From Xanthomonas bromi (GTDB lineage Bacteria; Pseudomonadota; Gammaproteobacteria; Xanthomonadales; Xanthomonadaceae), in contig NZ_FLTX01000009.1 in the NCBI RefSeq assembly GCF_900092025.1, forward strand, positions 1 to 64,000: 64,000 bases of DNA, read 5' to 3'. The first letter of the stretch is position 1, and every line of letters begins with the position of its first letter. The notes beneath the pieces were generated by a model, which did not search any database, was not told the DNA's origin, and saw only the letters and a program-made list of their open reading frames with translations. Of the stretch, positions 28,309 through 39,676 are shown piece after piece. The translations under genes and the position numbers were made by a program.

Positions 28309-29253
28309 TCACAGCGGCGACTGCCCGCCGGCGACGGAACGATACGTTGCGGCCAAGGCGTGCAACCAGCGGTCGAACAGGCCATCGCTGCGCAAGGCAG
28401 CTCGCCACCAGCTCAAAGCCTCGCCGTCCTCGCCCGGCCGCCATGCCAGGTAAAAGGTTTCGTCGGGCTTGTGCGTTTCCACCTGCACCTCGCGCAGCCT
28501 GCCGTCCTGCAGCGCCCCGCGTGCGTACGGCTCGGGCAGGAAGCCGTAGCCGGCGCCAGCCAATTGCAGCAGCAGCTTGGTGCGCATATCGGGCACGGTG
28601 AGCACGTCGCGGCCGGATAGCAGCCCGACGGTGCGCGGCAGCAGCCGCCGCGCAGAATCCGCCACCGCAATTGCGCGGTGCTCGGCCAGCTCGGCCGCGC
28701 CGAGCACGCCGGCATTCGCCAGCGGATGGGCGGATGCCACGGCGAATACGAAGCGCAGGGTGCCGATGGGCTCGGCCACATATCCACCGCCACTGGGGCC
28801 CTCGCCCGCCGCCACGATCAGGTCCACGCGCCTGTCCAGCAGCGCTTCCCAACTGCCCGACAACGACTCGCTCAGCACGCGCAAGCGCGTGCTGTCTGCG
28901 ACGGCGTAGAAGTCCAGGATCTGTGGCTGCAGCAAGGCCGCAGGCAGCACCGCATCCAGCCCGATCGCAAAGTCCGATTCCCAGCCGGAAGCCACCCGGC
29001 GCACCCGGACTTCCAGCTCCTGCGCCGCACGCAGCAAGTGACGGCCTTCGCGCAGGAGTCCGCGGCCAGCCTGGGTGGGCGTGGCCTTCGGCCCGAATCG
29101 CTCGAACAACTGCACGCCCAGATCCTCCTCCAGCCTGGCCACCGTGTAGGAAATGGTCGATGGCACCTTGAACAACACCTTGGCAGCAGCGGTAAACGAG
29201 CCACGACGGTCGATCGCATCCAGGATCTGCAGCGCTTCCAGGCTGATTTTCAT
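28309..29253 (-). CDS. LysR-type regulator of the adjacent pirin gene
   Basis: A 314-residue LysR regulator with helix-turn-helix at residues 18-40 (GSFTAAAKVLFKVPSTISYTVARLEEDLGVQLFERFG is the region) and an effector-binding domain ending near residue 300. It is divergent from the pirin gene, with 135 bp between starts. That arrangement commonly means the regulator controls the neighbour and itself. The spacer near its start has TCGA boxes around a T-run but no strong palindrome. Confidence 0.87.
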   Translation of the reverse strand: MKISLEALQILDAIDRRGSFTAAAKVLFKVPSTISYTVARLEEDLGVQLFERFGPKATPTQAGRGLLREGRHLLRAAQELEVRVRRVASGWESDFAIGLDAVLPAALLQPQILDFYAVADSTRLRVLSESLSGSWEALLDRRVDLIVAAGEGPSGGGYVAEPIGTLRFVFAVASAHPLANAGVLGAAELAEHRAIAVADSARRLLPRTVGLLSGRDVLTVPDMRTKLLLQLAGAGYGFLPEPYARGALQDGRLREVQVETHKPDETFYLAWRPGEDGEALSWWRAALRSDGLFDRWLHALAATYRSVAGGQSPL

Positions 29254-29388
29254 TGTTCGATTTTTTCGATGGTAGCGGCCAAATCTACTCGCTTTTTCTC
29301 TGACCGGCAGAGGTTGAGACTACGCATCAAGCCGCTGGGCACCGATTCAACCTCCAGCACCAATTCGAATCTTTCAAGGAGAAGCCGC

Positions 29389-30090
29389 ATGTTGAATGTC
29401 CGCAAGAGCGAAACCCGTGGCCACGCCGAACATGGCTGGCTGTCCTCGCGCCATACCTTCTCCTTCGCCAGCTACCACGACCCCCGCCACATGGGCATCG
29501 GCCCGCTGCGGGTAATCAACGAGGACAAGGTGACCCCGGGCGAAGGCTTCGGCACCCATGCGCACCGCGACATGGAGATCATTTCCTACGTCCTGGGCGG
29601 TGCGCTGGAACACAAGGACAGCATGGGCACCGGCTCGGTCCTGCACTACGGCGATGTGCAGCGCATGAGCGCCGGCAGCGGCGTCACCCATAGCGAGTTC
29701 AATCATTCAGCCAGCGAGCCGGTGCACTTCCTGCAGATCTGGGTGATGCCCGAACGTGCCGGCATCGAGCCGAGCTACGAAGAAAAGCACTTCGATGTCG
29801 ACAGCAAGCGCAACCAGTTGCGCCTGATCGCCTCGCCGGGTGGGGAGAACGGCTCGCTGCGCCTGCATCAGGACGCGCGCCTGTATGCCACCATTCTGGA
29901 CGGCGAGGTGCGCCTGCAGCAGCCGCTGGCCGAAGGCCGCATCGGCTACGTGCAGGTCGCCCGCGGCAGCCTGAGCGTCAATGGGCAGGTGCTGTCGGCT
30001 GGCGACGCGGTGCAGGTCATCGGCGAGCCGCAGATCGTGTTGGCCGATGCGTGCGATGCCGAAGTCCTGATATTCGACCTGCCGAAGTAA
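29389..30090 (+). CDS. Pirin-family bicupin protein
   Basis: A 233-residue pirin-like (YhaK/YhhW type) double cupin. Metal ligands of the N-terminal cupin are visible in FGTHAHRDMEI (two His) and SGVTHSEFN (His and Glu). Bacterial pirins of this type include quercetin 2,3-dioxygenases, but activity varies, so the substrate is open. ATG at 29389-29391 follows an AAGGAG site. The gene is divergent from a LysR regulator and followed by a strong terminator. Confidence 0.88.
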   Translation: MLNVRKSETRGHAEHGWLSSRHTFSFASYHDPRHMGIGPLRVINEDKVTPGEGFGTHAHRDMEIISYVLGGALEHKDSMGTGSVLHYGDVQRMSAGSGVTHSEFNHSASEPVHFLQIWVMPERAGIEPSYEEKHFDVDSKRNQLRLIASPGGENGSLRLHQDARLYATILDGEVRLQQPLAEGRIGYVQVARGSLSVNGQVLSAGDAVQVIGEPQIVLADACDAEVLIFDLPK

Positions 30091-30161
30091 GCGCCAAAGA
30101 CGCGATGGATGGCGTCCTGCGCACTACTGGTGCGCTCGGCAGTAACTAGCGCCGAGCCAGA

Positions 30162-30185
30162 CAAAGCCCGCTCACGCGGGCTTTG
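30162..30185 (+). terminator. Terminator after pirin gene
   Basis: Perfect 10-bp stem CAAAGCCCGC / GCGGGCTTTG with loop TCAC, followed by TGTTG. The rest of the 30091-30435 spacer has short CTAGC-type repeats near 30275-30297 and no gene I can support. Confidence 0.75.
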
Positions 30186-30435
30186 TGTTGTGCGGACTTT
30201 TTAAGGGGGGACTGGAACCAGTGATGGCTTGTCGCTGATGGCTTACCACTTATGGCGGGTGAGTTCTGAGTTGCAGCTAGCGGCTAGCGACTAGCGTTCC
30301 GACGGGTGTTGTCGCCGCGGTCTGATCGAAGCAAATGCGCCAGAGAGAAAGCCATCGAGTCCAGTGCGATCGTCGCCAGCGTGTCGCCCGCACTATCAGG
30401 GCAACGTGCTCCTTCGAGCGCGCAGCGCCACGTAG

Positions 30436-32418
30436 TCACGCCACCTTCGATGTCGCATTCTGCGCAACCTGCGCATCGACCTGCACTCCAGCACGATCCT
30501 CGCCATTGGCATCGCCATTGACCAAAGCGAATAGCGCATCGGCATCGCCTTCCAGCACGCGCGCCGAGCGCGCCAGGTCGTCGACCATCTGTGCTTGGTC
30601 GCGTGCCTGCACACCGATCGACTGCAACGCGACGTTCGCGATGGAAATATCCTGAGCCTGGTCGCGGCTGGCAGCGGCGATCTGCTCCACGGTCGCAGTC
30701 ACGCGCAGGACCGAGGTCACCACGTCCCGCATCACCACACCGGCTTGCTCGGCCAGGCGCGAACCATCGCCTACCTGATCGGTCGCGTTGTCGATCAAAG
30801 ATCGAATCTCCTTGGCCGAGACGCTGCAACGTTGCGCAAGACTGCGCACTTCGGTCGCCACGACGGCGAAGCCACGCCCCTGCTCGCCGGCACGGGCCGC
30901 TTCTACCGCTGCGTTCAAGGCCAGGATATTGGTCTGGAACGCGATGCCGTCGATCACCTCGATGATCTGACCGATGCGGTCGGTCGCCGAGCGGATGCCG
31001 GCAGTGGTCTTGACCACATCGGCAATGACATCGGCGCCGCGCCGTGCCACTGCGGCCGAGTCCTCGGCCATGCGCCGCGCGGAACCTGCATTTTCGGAAT
31101 TGGCGCGCACGGTCGCGGCCAGTTGATCGATCGTGCCCGAGGTCTGCTCCACCGCGGCGGACTGCGTGGACACGCGGATGACCAACTCCTGGTTGCTCGC
31201 CGAAATATGGTGCGCCTCGCGCTGCACGTTTTGCGCAATGCTCATGGTCTGCAGCATCAAATCACGCATGCGCTCGGCCGAGCGCACCTGATCGGTCACG
31301 TCGGTTGCGTACTTGACCACTTTATACGGCTGCCCGGAGACATCCAGGATCGGGTTGTAGGAGGCCTGGATCCAGACCGCACTACCATCCTTGCTTAGCC
31401 GGCGATAGCGCCCTGCATCGAATTGGCCGCTTGCCAGCTTCGCCCAGAACTGTCGGTATTCCTCGGACGCCCGATAGGCAGCATCCACGAACACGCTGTG
31501 GTGCTGACCGATTGCCTCCGCAGCCGGATAGCCCAGGATGTTCAGGAAATTCTCGTTGGCGCCGAGCACGTTCCCTTTCAGGTCGAACTCGATCACGCCC
31601 ATCACCTTGTCGATCGCCCGGATGCGTCCGTCCGCATCGGCCGAGTCGATCACCTGACGGGTCACATCGGTGGCGTACTTGACCACCTTGTACGGGCGCC
31701 CGAGCTCGTCGAGCACGGGATTGTAGGACGCCTGGATCCACACCTGCCTGCCGTCCTTGCCGATGCGCTGGTAGCGTCCCGCATCGAAGACGCCGCGCCC
31801 GAGCGACTCCCAGAACGCGCGATATGCAGCCGACTGACGTGTACTCGCATCCACGAACATGCCGTGGTGCTTGCCGCGAATCTCCTCCAGCCGGTAGCCC
31901 ATCACTTGCAAGAAATTCTGGTTGGCCGCGAGCACCGTACCGTCCAGCGAAAACTCGATGACCGCCATCACCTTGTCGATGGCGTCGATGCGCCCCTCAA
32001 AATCGGCGGTCTGGCGTACCTGTGCCGTGATATCGGTGGCGTACTTCACCACGCGATACGCCTTGCCGGATCGATCCAGCAACGGGTTGTACGAGGCGTT
32101 GATCCACACCTCGCGCCCATGCTTGTCCAGGCGGCAGAAACGCCCGGCATTGAAGTCGCCGCGACGCAGCGCCTCCCAGAACTGCCGATAACTTTCGCTG
32201 TCGCGATCGGACGGTGTCACGAACATGCGGTGATGCTGCCCGACCACCTCGTCCAGTCGATACCCCATCAGGGCCAGGAAATTCGGGTTCGCATCCAGAA
32301 TGCGGCCGTCCAGATCGAACTCGATCACCGCCATCACCCGATCCACCGCCGTGGCCCTGTGTTGCAGCCCACGGCTCCAGGAAGAGAACAGGCGTCCAAG
32401 CAGATGTGATAGGCGCAT
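30436..32418 (-). CDS. Soluble methyl-accepting chemotaxis protein with three PAS domains
   Basis: A 660-residue receptor without transmembrane segments, so cytoplasmic. Three PAS-PAC units occupy about residues 25-135, 147-257 and 269-380; the matching motif (M/V)xVIEF recurs every 122 residues exactly. Each PAC ends in a [11 protein letters not shown]-like segment. The C-terminal MCP signalling domain (about 385-655) has the conserved hairpin tip [20 protein letters not shown] and downstream EVRSLAQRC. The end (NATSKVA) lacks a CheR-tethering pentapeptide. The architecture is like BdlA, which senses redox or oxygen state and affects dispersal, but with three PAS units. ATG at 32416-32418 is used; a GTG lies one codon upstream. 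Confidence 0.92.
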   Translation of the reverse strand: MRLSHLLGRLFSSWSRGLQHRATAVDRVMAVIEFDLDGRILDANPNFLALMGYRLDEVVGQHHRMFVTPSDRDSESYRQFWEALRRGDFNAGRFCRLDKHGREVWINASYNPLLDRSGKAYRVVKYATDITAQVRQTADFEGRIDAIDKVMAVIEFSLDGTVLAANQNFLQVMGYRLEEIRGKHHGMFVDASTRQSAAYRAFWESLGRGVFDAGRYQRIGKDGRQVWIQASYNPVLDELGRPYKVVKYATDVTRQVIDSADADGRIRAIDKVMGVIEFDLKGNVLGANENFLNILGYPAAEAIGQHHSVFVDAAYRASEEYRQFWAKLASGQFDAGRYRRLSKDGSAVWIQASYNPILDVSGQPYKVVKYATDVTDQVRSAERMRDLMLQTMSIAQNVQREAHHISASNQELVIRVSTQSAAVEQTSGTIDQLAATVRANSENAGSARRMAEDSAAVARRGADVIADVVKTTAGIRSATDRIGQIIEVIDGIAFQTNILALNAAVEAARAGEQGRGFAVVATEVRSLAQRCSVSAKEIRSLIDNATDQVGDGSRLAEQAGVVMRDVVTSVLRVTATVEQIAAASRDQAQDISIANVALQSIGVQARDQAQMVDDLARSARVLEGDADALFALVNGDANGEDRAGVQVDAQVAQNATSKVA

Positions 32419-32607
32419 CACGTCGAAATCCGATCTTTGGTTCAGACCTTTAGCGACCCATGCGCCGGTTACTTAACCCCACTGCATGCGGCGTCTCCAA
32501 GGTGGTTCAGATGGCGTCATGGAGCGGCGACGCACCCTGGAGCGAAGCGCTAACGATGTCCCTTCCGAGCCCGTTTCGCGGCATCCCGGGCAGGCAACCG
32601 ATAGCGT

Positions 32608-33234
32608 TTAGGGCGCTGGTAGCAGCGCCACCGGCCCCCTCGACCGACGCAGTTCGATAGGCTTTCCCAATTGCTCCTCATTCGCTGCCCTGCCCTTGGT
32701 GGGTCGGCCTTTGGTCTGTCGTCTGCGATCGTTGGCGTGGGTGCACTCGTCTTCGGTCTTGCGTCGGCGGTTGTTGGCGCCGGCAGATTCGTCCGCGCGC
32801 GCTCTCTGCCGTTCTAGCCAGATGGATTGGCTTCGATCTTTCTACGATGCCTGGGCTTGGTGGAGTAATCCTTGAACCTTTCTTCGGCTCTTGGTTCCTG
32901 GCTCTTGATGTTCGGCAGAAGTGAATTCTTGATCCGGCGTCGTTGGAACAGCGACAGATCCAAACGCTGCACTCTTGCAGAAGCAGCACTGCCATGCACT
33001 CCCAGTCTGCATGCGTAATGGCAGGAAAAACTTCAAAACCCCATCAATGCGATGGCGAAATCTCTCACGTCGATGCGTCTGGCTCGATGTGTCGTGCGGC
33101 CGTTTAAGCACGCGCGAGTACGGAAGCATCACCCATGCGCTACGCGCATGCTTACAGGCGCGTGCCAACACCATCCAGGATGTAGCGGCACGTTGCATGC
33201 GTGTACCGACACCTAGCGGACTGGCAAAAAGCAA
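32608..33234 (-). other. Gene-poor stretch with one frame interrupted by TAG
   Basis: The 32422-33707 spacer (about 1.3 kb) has no gene I can assign. One minus-strand frame stays open from 33234 to 32608 apart from a single TAG at 32842-32844. The part after the TAG reads like protein (RSQSIWLERQRARADES, then a 14-residue near-repeat with NNRRRKTEDE and NDRRRQTKGR), mirrored in DNA as a 42-bp period around 32710-32785. It may be the decayed end of a gene or chance in GC-rich DNA. Confidence 0.25.
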
Positions 33235-33666
33235 TCAGTGCGATGCCTCTACGCAACGCAAACAACGCAGCTCGCAAGCGCGATGCAGGCATACGTCAAA
33301 CGAATAGCCGTCGATTGTTCCGACCAAGCGAGTAAGCCACGTGCTACACCCGGCGCCAGCGGTCATGCTCGAGAGGTGAGCTAGTTCGATGGACGAAACA
33401 TCGTTGGAAACCCGCGATGCAGCCAAGCTCGGAAAGCCTAGCCCCCATCAGGCAACGTCGACACCGACGACAATGCAGGGACAGCGTGTTGCCATGAGCT
33501 ACACACACCGCTAGCTGAGCGCGTCCACGGATGCATCTGCGGAACCGAACCCATGCTAGCGCGCGTCAACGCATGGCGCGGCAACCCAAGCGCTGCTCCA
33601 TGCTGCAGCGTCCAGGCGCCGATCTCAGCCAACATTGTCGAATCGAGGAACGCTGCAACACAAATG

Positions 33667-33699
33667 AAACGCCCGCAAATCAATGCTTTGCGGGCGTTT
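33667..33699. terminator. Terminator after tRNA-Ser
   Basis: 13-bp stem AAACGCCCGCAAA / TTTGCGGGCGTTT with a 7-base loop, just beyond the 3' end of the minus-strand tRNA-Ser. Confidence 0.75.
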
Positions 33700-33707
33700 T
33701 AGAACAC

Positions 33708-33800
33708 TGGCGGAGCGAGAGGGATTCGAACCCTCGATAGAGCTTTTGACCCTATACTCCCTTAGCAGGGGAGCCCCTTCAGCCGCTCGGGCATCGCTCC
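33708..33800 (-). tRNA. tRNA-Ser (anticodon GCT)
   Basis: A 93-nt class II tRNA with encoded CCA. The anticodon stem-loop is CTCCC-CTGCTAA-GGGAG, anticodon GCT for AGC/AGU, followed by a long variable arm as expected for tRNA-Ser. Confidence 0.97.
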
Positions 33801-33884
33801 AGTTTTTTGCGTCCTGCCGCGATGTGCGTGGCAGGCCGCGAAGAATACCGGGTAAGAGGGGCTAACGTAAACCCTTTACAACGA

Positions 33885-34097
33885 TCAATTCGAAGAATCG
33901 TCACCGTGATGTGCGCCGGAGGCGACCGGCTCATCCCCACGCTGGATGCGCTGATAGATTTCTTCGCGATGCACAGCCACATCCTTGGGTGCGGTAATAC
34001 CGATGCGCACCTGATTGCCCTTGACGCCGAGCACGGTCACGGTGACCGAGTCGCCGATCATCAAGGTTTCGCCTACCCGGCGAGTGAGGATCAACAT
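33885..34097 (-). CDS. csrA: Carbon storage regulator CsrA/RsmA
   Basis: A 70-residue RNA-binding protein that represses or stabilises mRNAs through GGA motifs. The core [33 protein letters not shown] and the conserved [11 protein letters not shown] are intact. The C-terminal tail ([17 protein letters not shown]) is longer than in E. coli and His/Asp-rich. It follows alaS on the same strand after 139 bp, the usual order in gammaproteobacteria. In Xanthomonas the protein is called RsmA and affects virulence. Confidence 0.96.
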
Positions 34098-34236
34098 TTT
34101 GCAAATCTCCTGGAACCGGTGGGTTTCCCACCAGTATCGACGGCCTCCTGAGTGAGACGCGCCCTAGGTAAAGGGAATAGACCAGAAATGGTAGCGGGAC
34201 ATCCTGCTAGCCAGCAAGGCATAGCGGGACAAGTGT

Positions 34237-36885
34237 TCAGCCCAAGTGTTGCTTGACCCAGGAGGGCACACCGGCGATAGCGGTCGCAAGGGCGGGCCCG
34301 TCCTCGCCACCACCCTGGGCGAGATCCGGACGGCCACCGCCCTTGCCTCCGATCTGACTGGCGATATGGCCGAGGAGTTCCCCAGCCTTCACCTTGCCAG
34401 TTGGGCTGCCATTCACACCTGCGACAAGCGCAACCTTGCCGCCTGAAGCGCCAGCAAGCACGATCACCGAGTCGCCGAGTTGTTGCTTCAGGCGATCCAT
34501 CGCATCGCGCAGCGCCTTGGCATCGAAGCCCTCCAGACGCACTGCAACGACCTTGACCCCGACCACATCGATCGCACCAGCGCCCAGGTCAGCCGTTGCA
34601 CCCGACGCAAGCTTGGCCTTGAGCGATTCCAGCTCACGCTCCAGCCGCTTCTGCCGCTCGGTCAGTGCACGCACCTTGTCCACCACCTCGGTGGTATTGC
34701 CGCCGAGCAGGCTGGCCGCTTCGAACAAGCGACGCTCTTCTTCGGCCACATAGTCCAACGCGCCCTGCCCGGTCACCGCTTCGATACGGCGCACACCCGA
34801 CGATACCCCACCTTCAGAGGTGATCTTGAATAAGCCGATGTCGCCGGTGCGGGTGACGTGGGTACCACCACACAACTCGATGGAATAGCCGCCCATCTTG
34901 AGCACGCGCACGTTTTCGCCGTATTTCTCGCCAAACAGCGCCATCGCGCCGAAATCGAGCGCCTCCTGCATGGCCATGTTGTGCACTTCCACACCATGGT
35001 TGGTGCGGACTTCGGCGTTGACCTTGCGCTCGATCACAGCGAGCTCGTCAGCAGTGATCGGCTGGAAGTGCGAGAAGTCAAAGCGCAGACGATCCGGCGC
35101 GACCAGCGAGCCCTTCTGTTGCACATGCGTTCCCAGCACTTCACGCAGAGCCGCGTGCAGCAGATGGGTCGCCGAATGGTTGAGGATGGTCTTGCCGCGA
35201 CGTTGCACATCGATGCCACCGGCCAGCACATCGCCTAGCGCAAGTGCACCTTCGGTGATGCGCCCCACATGGCCGTGGAATTGACCGGCGAACTTCTGCG
35301 TGTCGGCAACGTCGATCGACACGCCGGGGCCGCTCAACTGGCCGCTGTCGCCGACCTGACCGCCGGACTCGGCGTAGAACGGTGTGCGGTCGGTGAATAC
35401 GATCACCTCGTCGCCCGCTTCCGCGCGTTCGACGGGGCGGCCCTGCTTGAGCAGTGCCACCACCTTGAGCGCATCGGCATCGTACGCTTCGTACCCCAGA
35501 AAGACGGTGGGCGACATGCTGGCGACCAGATCCGCCGGCAATGCCACGCCGCCGCCGAACTTGCCAGCCGCACGCGCGGTCTCGCGCTGACGTTCCATGG
35601 CGAACTCGAAACCCTCCATGTCCACGCGCATGCCACGCTCGCGCGCGATGTCGGCGGTCAAGTCGACCGGAAAGCCGTAGGTGTCGTACAGCCGGAACGC
35701 ATCGACGCCGGGTATAACCTCCTGCGAACGCGCTGCGACCTCGTCAAAGATTTTCATGCCGGCATCCAGCGTCTCGGCAAAGCGTTCTTCTTCGGCCAAC
35801 AGAGCGCGCACCACAGTGTCCTGTGCCACCACCAGCTCGGAATAGGCCTCGCCCATCAACTCAACCAGCGTGGGCACCATCTTGCTGAAGAACGGCTGGC
35901 GCACGCCCAGCATCCAGCCGTGGCGCAGCGCACGCCGGATGATCCGGCGCAGCACGTAGCCGCGCCCTTCATTGGAGGGCAGTACGCCATCGACGATGAG
36001 GAACGAACAGGCGCGAATATGATCGGCGATCACCCGCAGCGACTTGTTCTCCAGATCGGTGATGCCGGTCAGCGCGCTGGCTTTGCCGATCAAGGCCTGG
36101 AACAGATCGATTTCGTAGTTGGTGTGGACGTGCTGCAGGATCGCAGCCAGACGCTCCAGGCCCATGCCGGTGTCCACGCACGGGGCCGGCAGCGGCACCA
36201 TGGTGCCGTCGGGCTGGCGATCGAACTGCATGAAAACCAGGTTCCAGATCTCGATGAAGCGGTCGCCATCTTCGTCCGGTGAACCCGGCGGACCGCCGGC
36301 AATGTGATCGCCATGGTCGAAGAAAATTTCGGTACACGGGCCACATGGGCCGGTGTCGGCCATCTGCCAGAAATTGTCCGACGCGTAGGGTGCGCCCTTG
36401 TTGTCGCCAATGCGCACAATGCGGCTTTCCGGGATACCGATCATGTCGCGCCACAACGCGAAGGCTTCTTCGTCGGTGTGGTAGACGGTGACCAGCAGAC
36501 GGTCGGCCGGCAGCTTCCAGACCTGGGTCAGCAGTTCCCATGCCCAGCTGATGGCATCTTTCTTGAAGTAGTCGCCGAACGACCAGTTGCCGAGCATTTC
36601 GAAGAAGGTGTGGTGACGCGCGGTGTAGCCCACCGAATCCAGATCGTTGTGCTTGCCACCGGCACGCAGGCAGCGCTGCACGTTTGCGGCACGCACATAG
36701 CTGCGCTTCTCTGCGCCGAGAAAGACGTCCTTGAACTGGACCATGCCGGAGTTGGTAAACAGCAAGGTGGGGTCGTTGCCCGGCACCAGCGGCGCAGAGG
36801 GCACGATGGTGTGGCCCTTCCCCTCGAAGAACGCGAGGAAGTCACTACGGATCTGGGAGGTGCTGAATTTGGCAGGTGCGTTCAT
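34237..36885 (-). CDS. alaS: Alanyl-tRNA synthetase
   Basis: Charges tRNA-Ala and clears mischarged Ser or Gly. The 882-residue protein has the class II catalytic domain ([36 protein letters not shown]), the editing domain with the HxxxH motif in [12 protein letters not shown] and the Cys-His pair in [13 protein letters not shown], and the C-terminal oligomerisation domain with the Gly-rich [18 protein letters not shown] at 36883-36885 is chosen because homology begins at [16 protein letters not shown]. It sits between recX and csrA. Confidence 0.98.
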   Translation of the reverse strand: MNAPAKFSTSQIRSDFLAFFEGKGHTIVPSAPLVPGNDPTLLFTNSGMVQFKDVFLGAEKRSYVRAANVQRCLRAGGKHNDLDSVGYTARHHTFFEMLGNWSFGDYFKKDAISWAWELLTQVWKLPADRLLVTVYHTDEEAFALWRDMIGIPESRIVRIGDNKGAPYASDNFWQMADTGPCGPCTEIFFDHGDHIAGGPPGSPDEDGDRFIEIWNLVFMQFDRQPDGTMVPLPAPCVDTGMGLERLAAILQHVHTNYEIDLFQALIGKASALTGITDLENKSLRVIADHIRACSFLIVDGVLPSNEGRGYVLRRIIRRALRHGWMLGVRQPFFSKMVPTLVELMGEAYSELVVAQDTVVRALLAEEERFAETLDAGMKIFDEVAARSQEVIPGVDAFRLYDTYGFPVDLTADIARERGMRVDMEGFEFAMERQRETARAAGKFGGGVALPADLVASMSPTVFLGYEAYDADALKVVALLKQGRPVERAEAGDEVIVFTDRTPFYAESGGQVGDSGQLSGPGVSIDVADTQKFAGQFHGHVGRITEGALALGDVLAGGIDVQRRGKTILNHSATHLLHAALREVLGTHVQQKGSLVAPDRLRFDFSHFQPITADELAVIERKVNAEVRTNHGVEVHNMAMQEALDFGAMALFGEKYGENVRVLKMGGYSIELCGGTHVTRTGDIGLFKITSEGGVSSGVRRIEAVTGQGALDYVAEEERRLFEAASLLGGNTTEVVDKVRALTERQKRLERELESLKAKLASGATADLGAGAIDVVGVKVVAVRLEGFDAKALRDAMDRLKQQLGDSVIVLAGASGGKVALVAGVNGSPTGKVKAGELLGHIASQIGGKGGGRPDLAQGGGEDGPALATAIAGVPSWVKQHLG

Positions 36886-36986
36886 GTGCTGGCATTGGGC
36901 GGGCGGCAATCCCGGTCACCCAATGACATGTGGGCGCAGATGAACGGAACAACCTGAAACCACGAAGGGTAGCAGGCCTGACGCCC

Positions 36987-37475
36987 TCAGTCCTCAAGGT
37001 CGAAGCGCGTGGCGCTGCGAATGCTGTTGCCGTCAAAACCTCGCCGGGCGAGCAGATCGGCGGCCTTGCGCCGCTGCGGAAGGTCCACTGGGCCTTGTTC
37101 GCCGAATCGGCGGCGGATCAGATCACGCGCGTTTTCGGTCCAATCACCGTCAAAGGTCGCCATGGCGGCACTGATGGCCTCGCTATCCAAGCCATGGGTT
37201 CCAAGTTCGGCGCGAATATGCAGTGGGCCATAGCCCGAGCCGGCGCGATTGCGCACGACCGCGGTAGCAAAACGGGCGTCGTCCTGCCACCCTTCGCCGG
37301 TAAGGCGATCCACGGCAGCTTGCGCCACATCTGGCTCGATCCCGCGGGCCAGCAGCTTGCGGTTCAATTCCTTGCGCGAATGTTCGCGCCGCACCAATAG
37401 ACCGAGTGCGCGCTGGACCGGCGTCTGCGCCTTGAACCGGCGCCCTCGCTTTGGTGCTGGCTCTTGCTCGTCCAT
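36987..37475 (-). CDS. recX: RecA modulator RecX
   Basis: A 162-residue helical-repeat protein that caps or disassembles RecA filaments. Typical features are [36 protein letters not shown] and [17 protein letters not shown]. The N-terminal basic segment ([14 protein letters not shown]) precedes the core. ATG at 37473-37475 follows AGGA. It lies 261 bp downstream of recA on the same strand, so it can be co-transcribed by read-through. A hairpin at about 37561-37597 in the spacer may limit that. Confidence 0.93.
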   Translation of the reverse strand: MDEQEPAPKRGRRFKAQTPVQRALGLLVRREHSRKELNRKLLARGIEPDVAQAAVDRLTGEGWQDDARFATAVVRNRAGSGYGPLHIRAELGTHGLDSEAISAAMATFDGDWTENARDLIRRRFGEQGPVDLPQRRKAADLLARRGFDGNSIRSATRFDLED

Positions 37476-37736
37476 CGTGAGGTGTCCTGAATCGCTAAAA
37501 TCAAACAGCATCAAATGCGCCGTCCGTGGCGCCTGCCCTCCTGGCCTTCGATAGATCTACCGCGAGAAGCGACGGCACTGACTCCGCCGTCCTCGCGATA
37601 GAAAAACTTGAAACATCGTCCGACGTGTCGAGCTAGTGCCTGCCTTGATTAGAGGTTGCGAGGTTCGTTGCATACCACAAGCACGCTGCAACCCATCCAT
37701 GGGCAACCCCGACTGTCGATGGCTTTCAGCGAAGAC

Positions 37737-38771
<1,035 letters not shown>

Positions 38772-38943
38772 CTGGGTGATCCTCGTCAGTGATTTCGGTA
38801 TGGGGCTAATGTAGCGGCGGTGTATCGCACAAGCTGAGACTGCAGGCGACACACTCAGATTAGGGAGACGATACGTCCGGTGGCAGCGGGAAATCCTGTA
38901 ATGCCGGCTCGGGGAAAAACCAGCACGACCCTCGGCACAGACC

Positions 38944-39585
38944 TCAGCGGTTAGGCCTCAACAGCCCGCAATACAGGCCTTCGATCGCGAAGTCCTGATC
39001 CGGCAACACTTCGATGGGTGCGTAGTCCGGGTTGCGTGGCAACAGCCGGATACGGTCCTTGCCGATCTTTAGCAGTTTGACCGTGATCTCCTCATCGATC
39101 CGCGCCACCACGATCTGCCCCGAACGTGCGTCGCGGGTGCGATGCACGCCGATCAGATCGCCGTTGAAGATGCCTTCGTCGCGCATCGAATCGCCTTGAA
39201 CCTTGAGCAGGTAATCCGGCGACGGCGAGAAGAAGACGCGATCCAGCACCACGAAGTCGTCCGAGCCGATATCGGCACCGATCGGCAAACCAGCCGCAAC
39301 GCGGCCCAGCACCGGCAGACGCAGCACATCGTCATGGAGCGGTTCGCTCGCCGCCGGTGTGCGCGCATGTGCGCCCTGCCCGGTCAGCCGTATGCCGCGC
39401 GCTTGGCCTGGGACGCGGCGGATCGCACCCGCCTGCTCCAGCGCTTCCAGGTGATACTGCGCAGCGCGCACACCCTTGAAGCCGAACGCACGGGCGATTT
39501 CGGTCTGCGAAGGCGGGACGCCATCGGCATCGATGCGCTCTGCGATCAAGGCCAGGATTGCTTGCTGGGTATCGGTCAGGTCCAT
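38944..39585 (-). CDS. lexA: SOS repressor LexA
   Basis: A 213-residue repressor with an N-terminal winged helix ([25 protein letters not shown]) and a C-terminal S24 peptidase domain. The self-cleavage site is Ala98-Gly99 in [10 protein letters not shown], and the Ser133/Lys170 dyad falls in QGDSMRDEG and ITVKLLK. ATG at 39583-39585 lies directly beside a perfect palindromic operator, so autoregulation is very likely. A second LexA paralogue is known in some xanthomonads but none is seen here. Confidence 0.97.
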   Translation of the reverse strand: MDLTDTQQAILALIAERIDADGVPPSQTEIARAFGFKGVRAAQYHLEALEQAGAIRRVPGQARGIRLTGQGAHARTPAASEPLHDDVLRLPVLGRVAAGLPIGADIGSDDFVVLDRVFFSPSPDYLLKVQGDSMRDEGIFNGDLIGVHRTRDARSGQIVVARIDEEITVKLLKIGKDRIRLLPRNPDYAPIEVLPDQDFAIEGLYCGLLRPNR

Positions 39586-39587
39586 GG

Positions 39588-39606
39588 TTAGTAGTATTAC
39601 TACTAA
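39588..39606. promoter_or_regulatory. LexA operator (SOS box)
   Basis: 19-bp perfect dyad TTAGTAGTATTACTACTAA centred one base off the lexA start codon, matching the known Xanthomonas LexA box type. It would block lexA transcription or initiation until damage triggers LexA cleavage. Confidence 0.9.
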
Positions 39607-39676
39607 CGGACGACTGCGCAAGAGCCACCCTGCGCCGGGCTCGCAATGCCGCCCGCATTTCCTTTGGTCTCGGGCT

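Noticed and set aside
32422-33800. Integrated element at tRNA-Ser
   Set aside because: I find no second copy of the tRNA 3' end and no integrase or transposase remnant; kept only as an unexplained gene-poor stretch.
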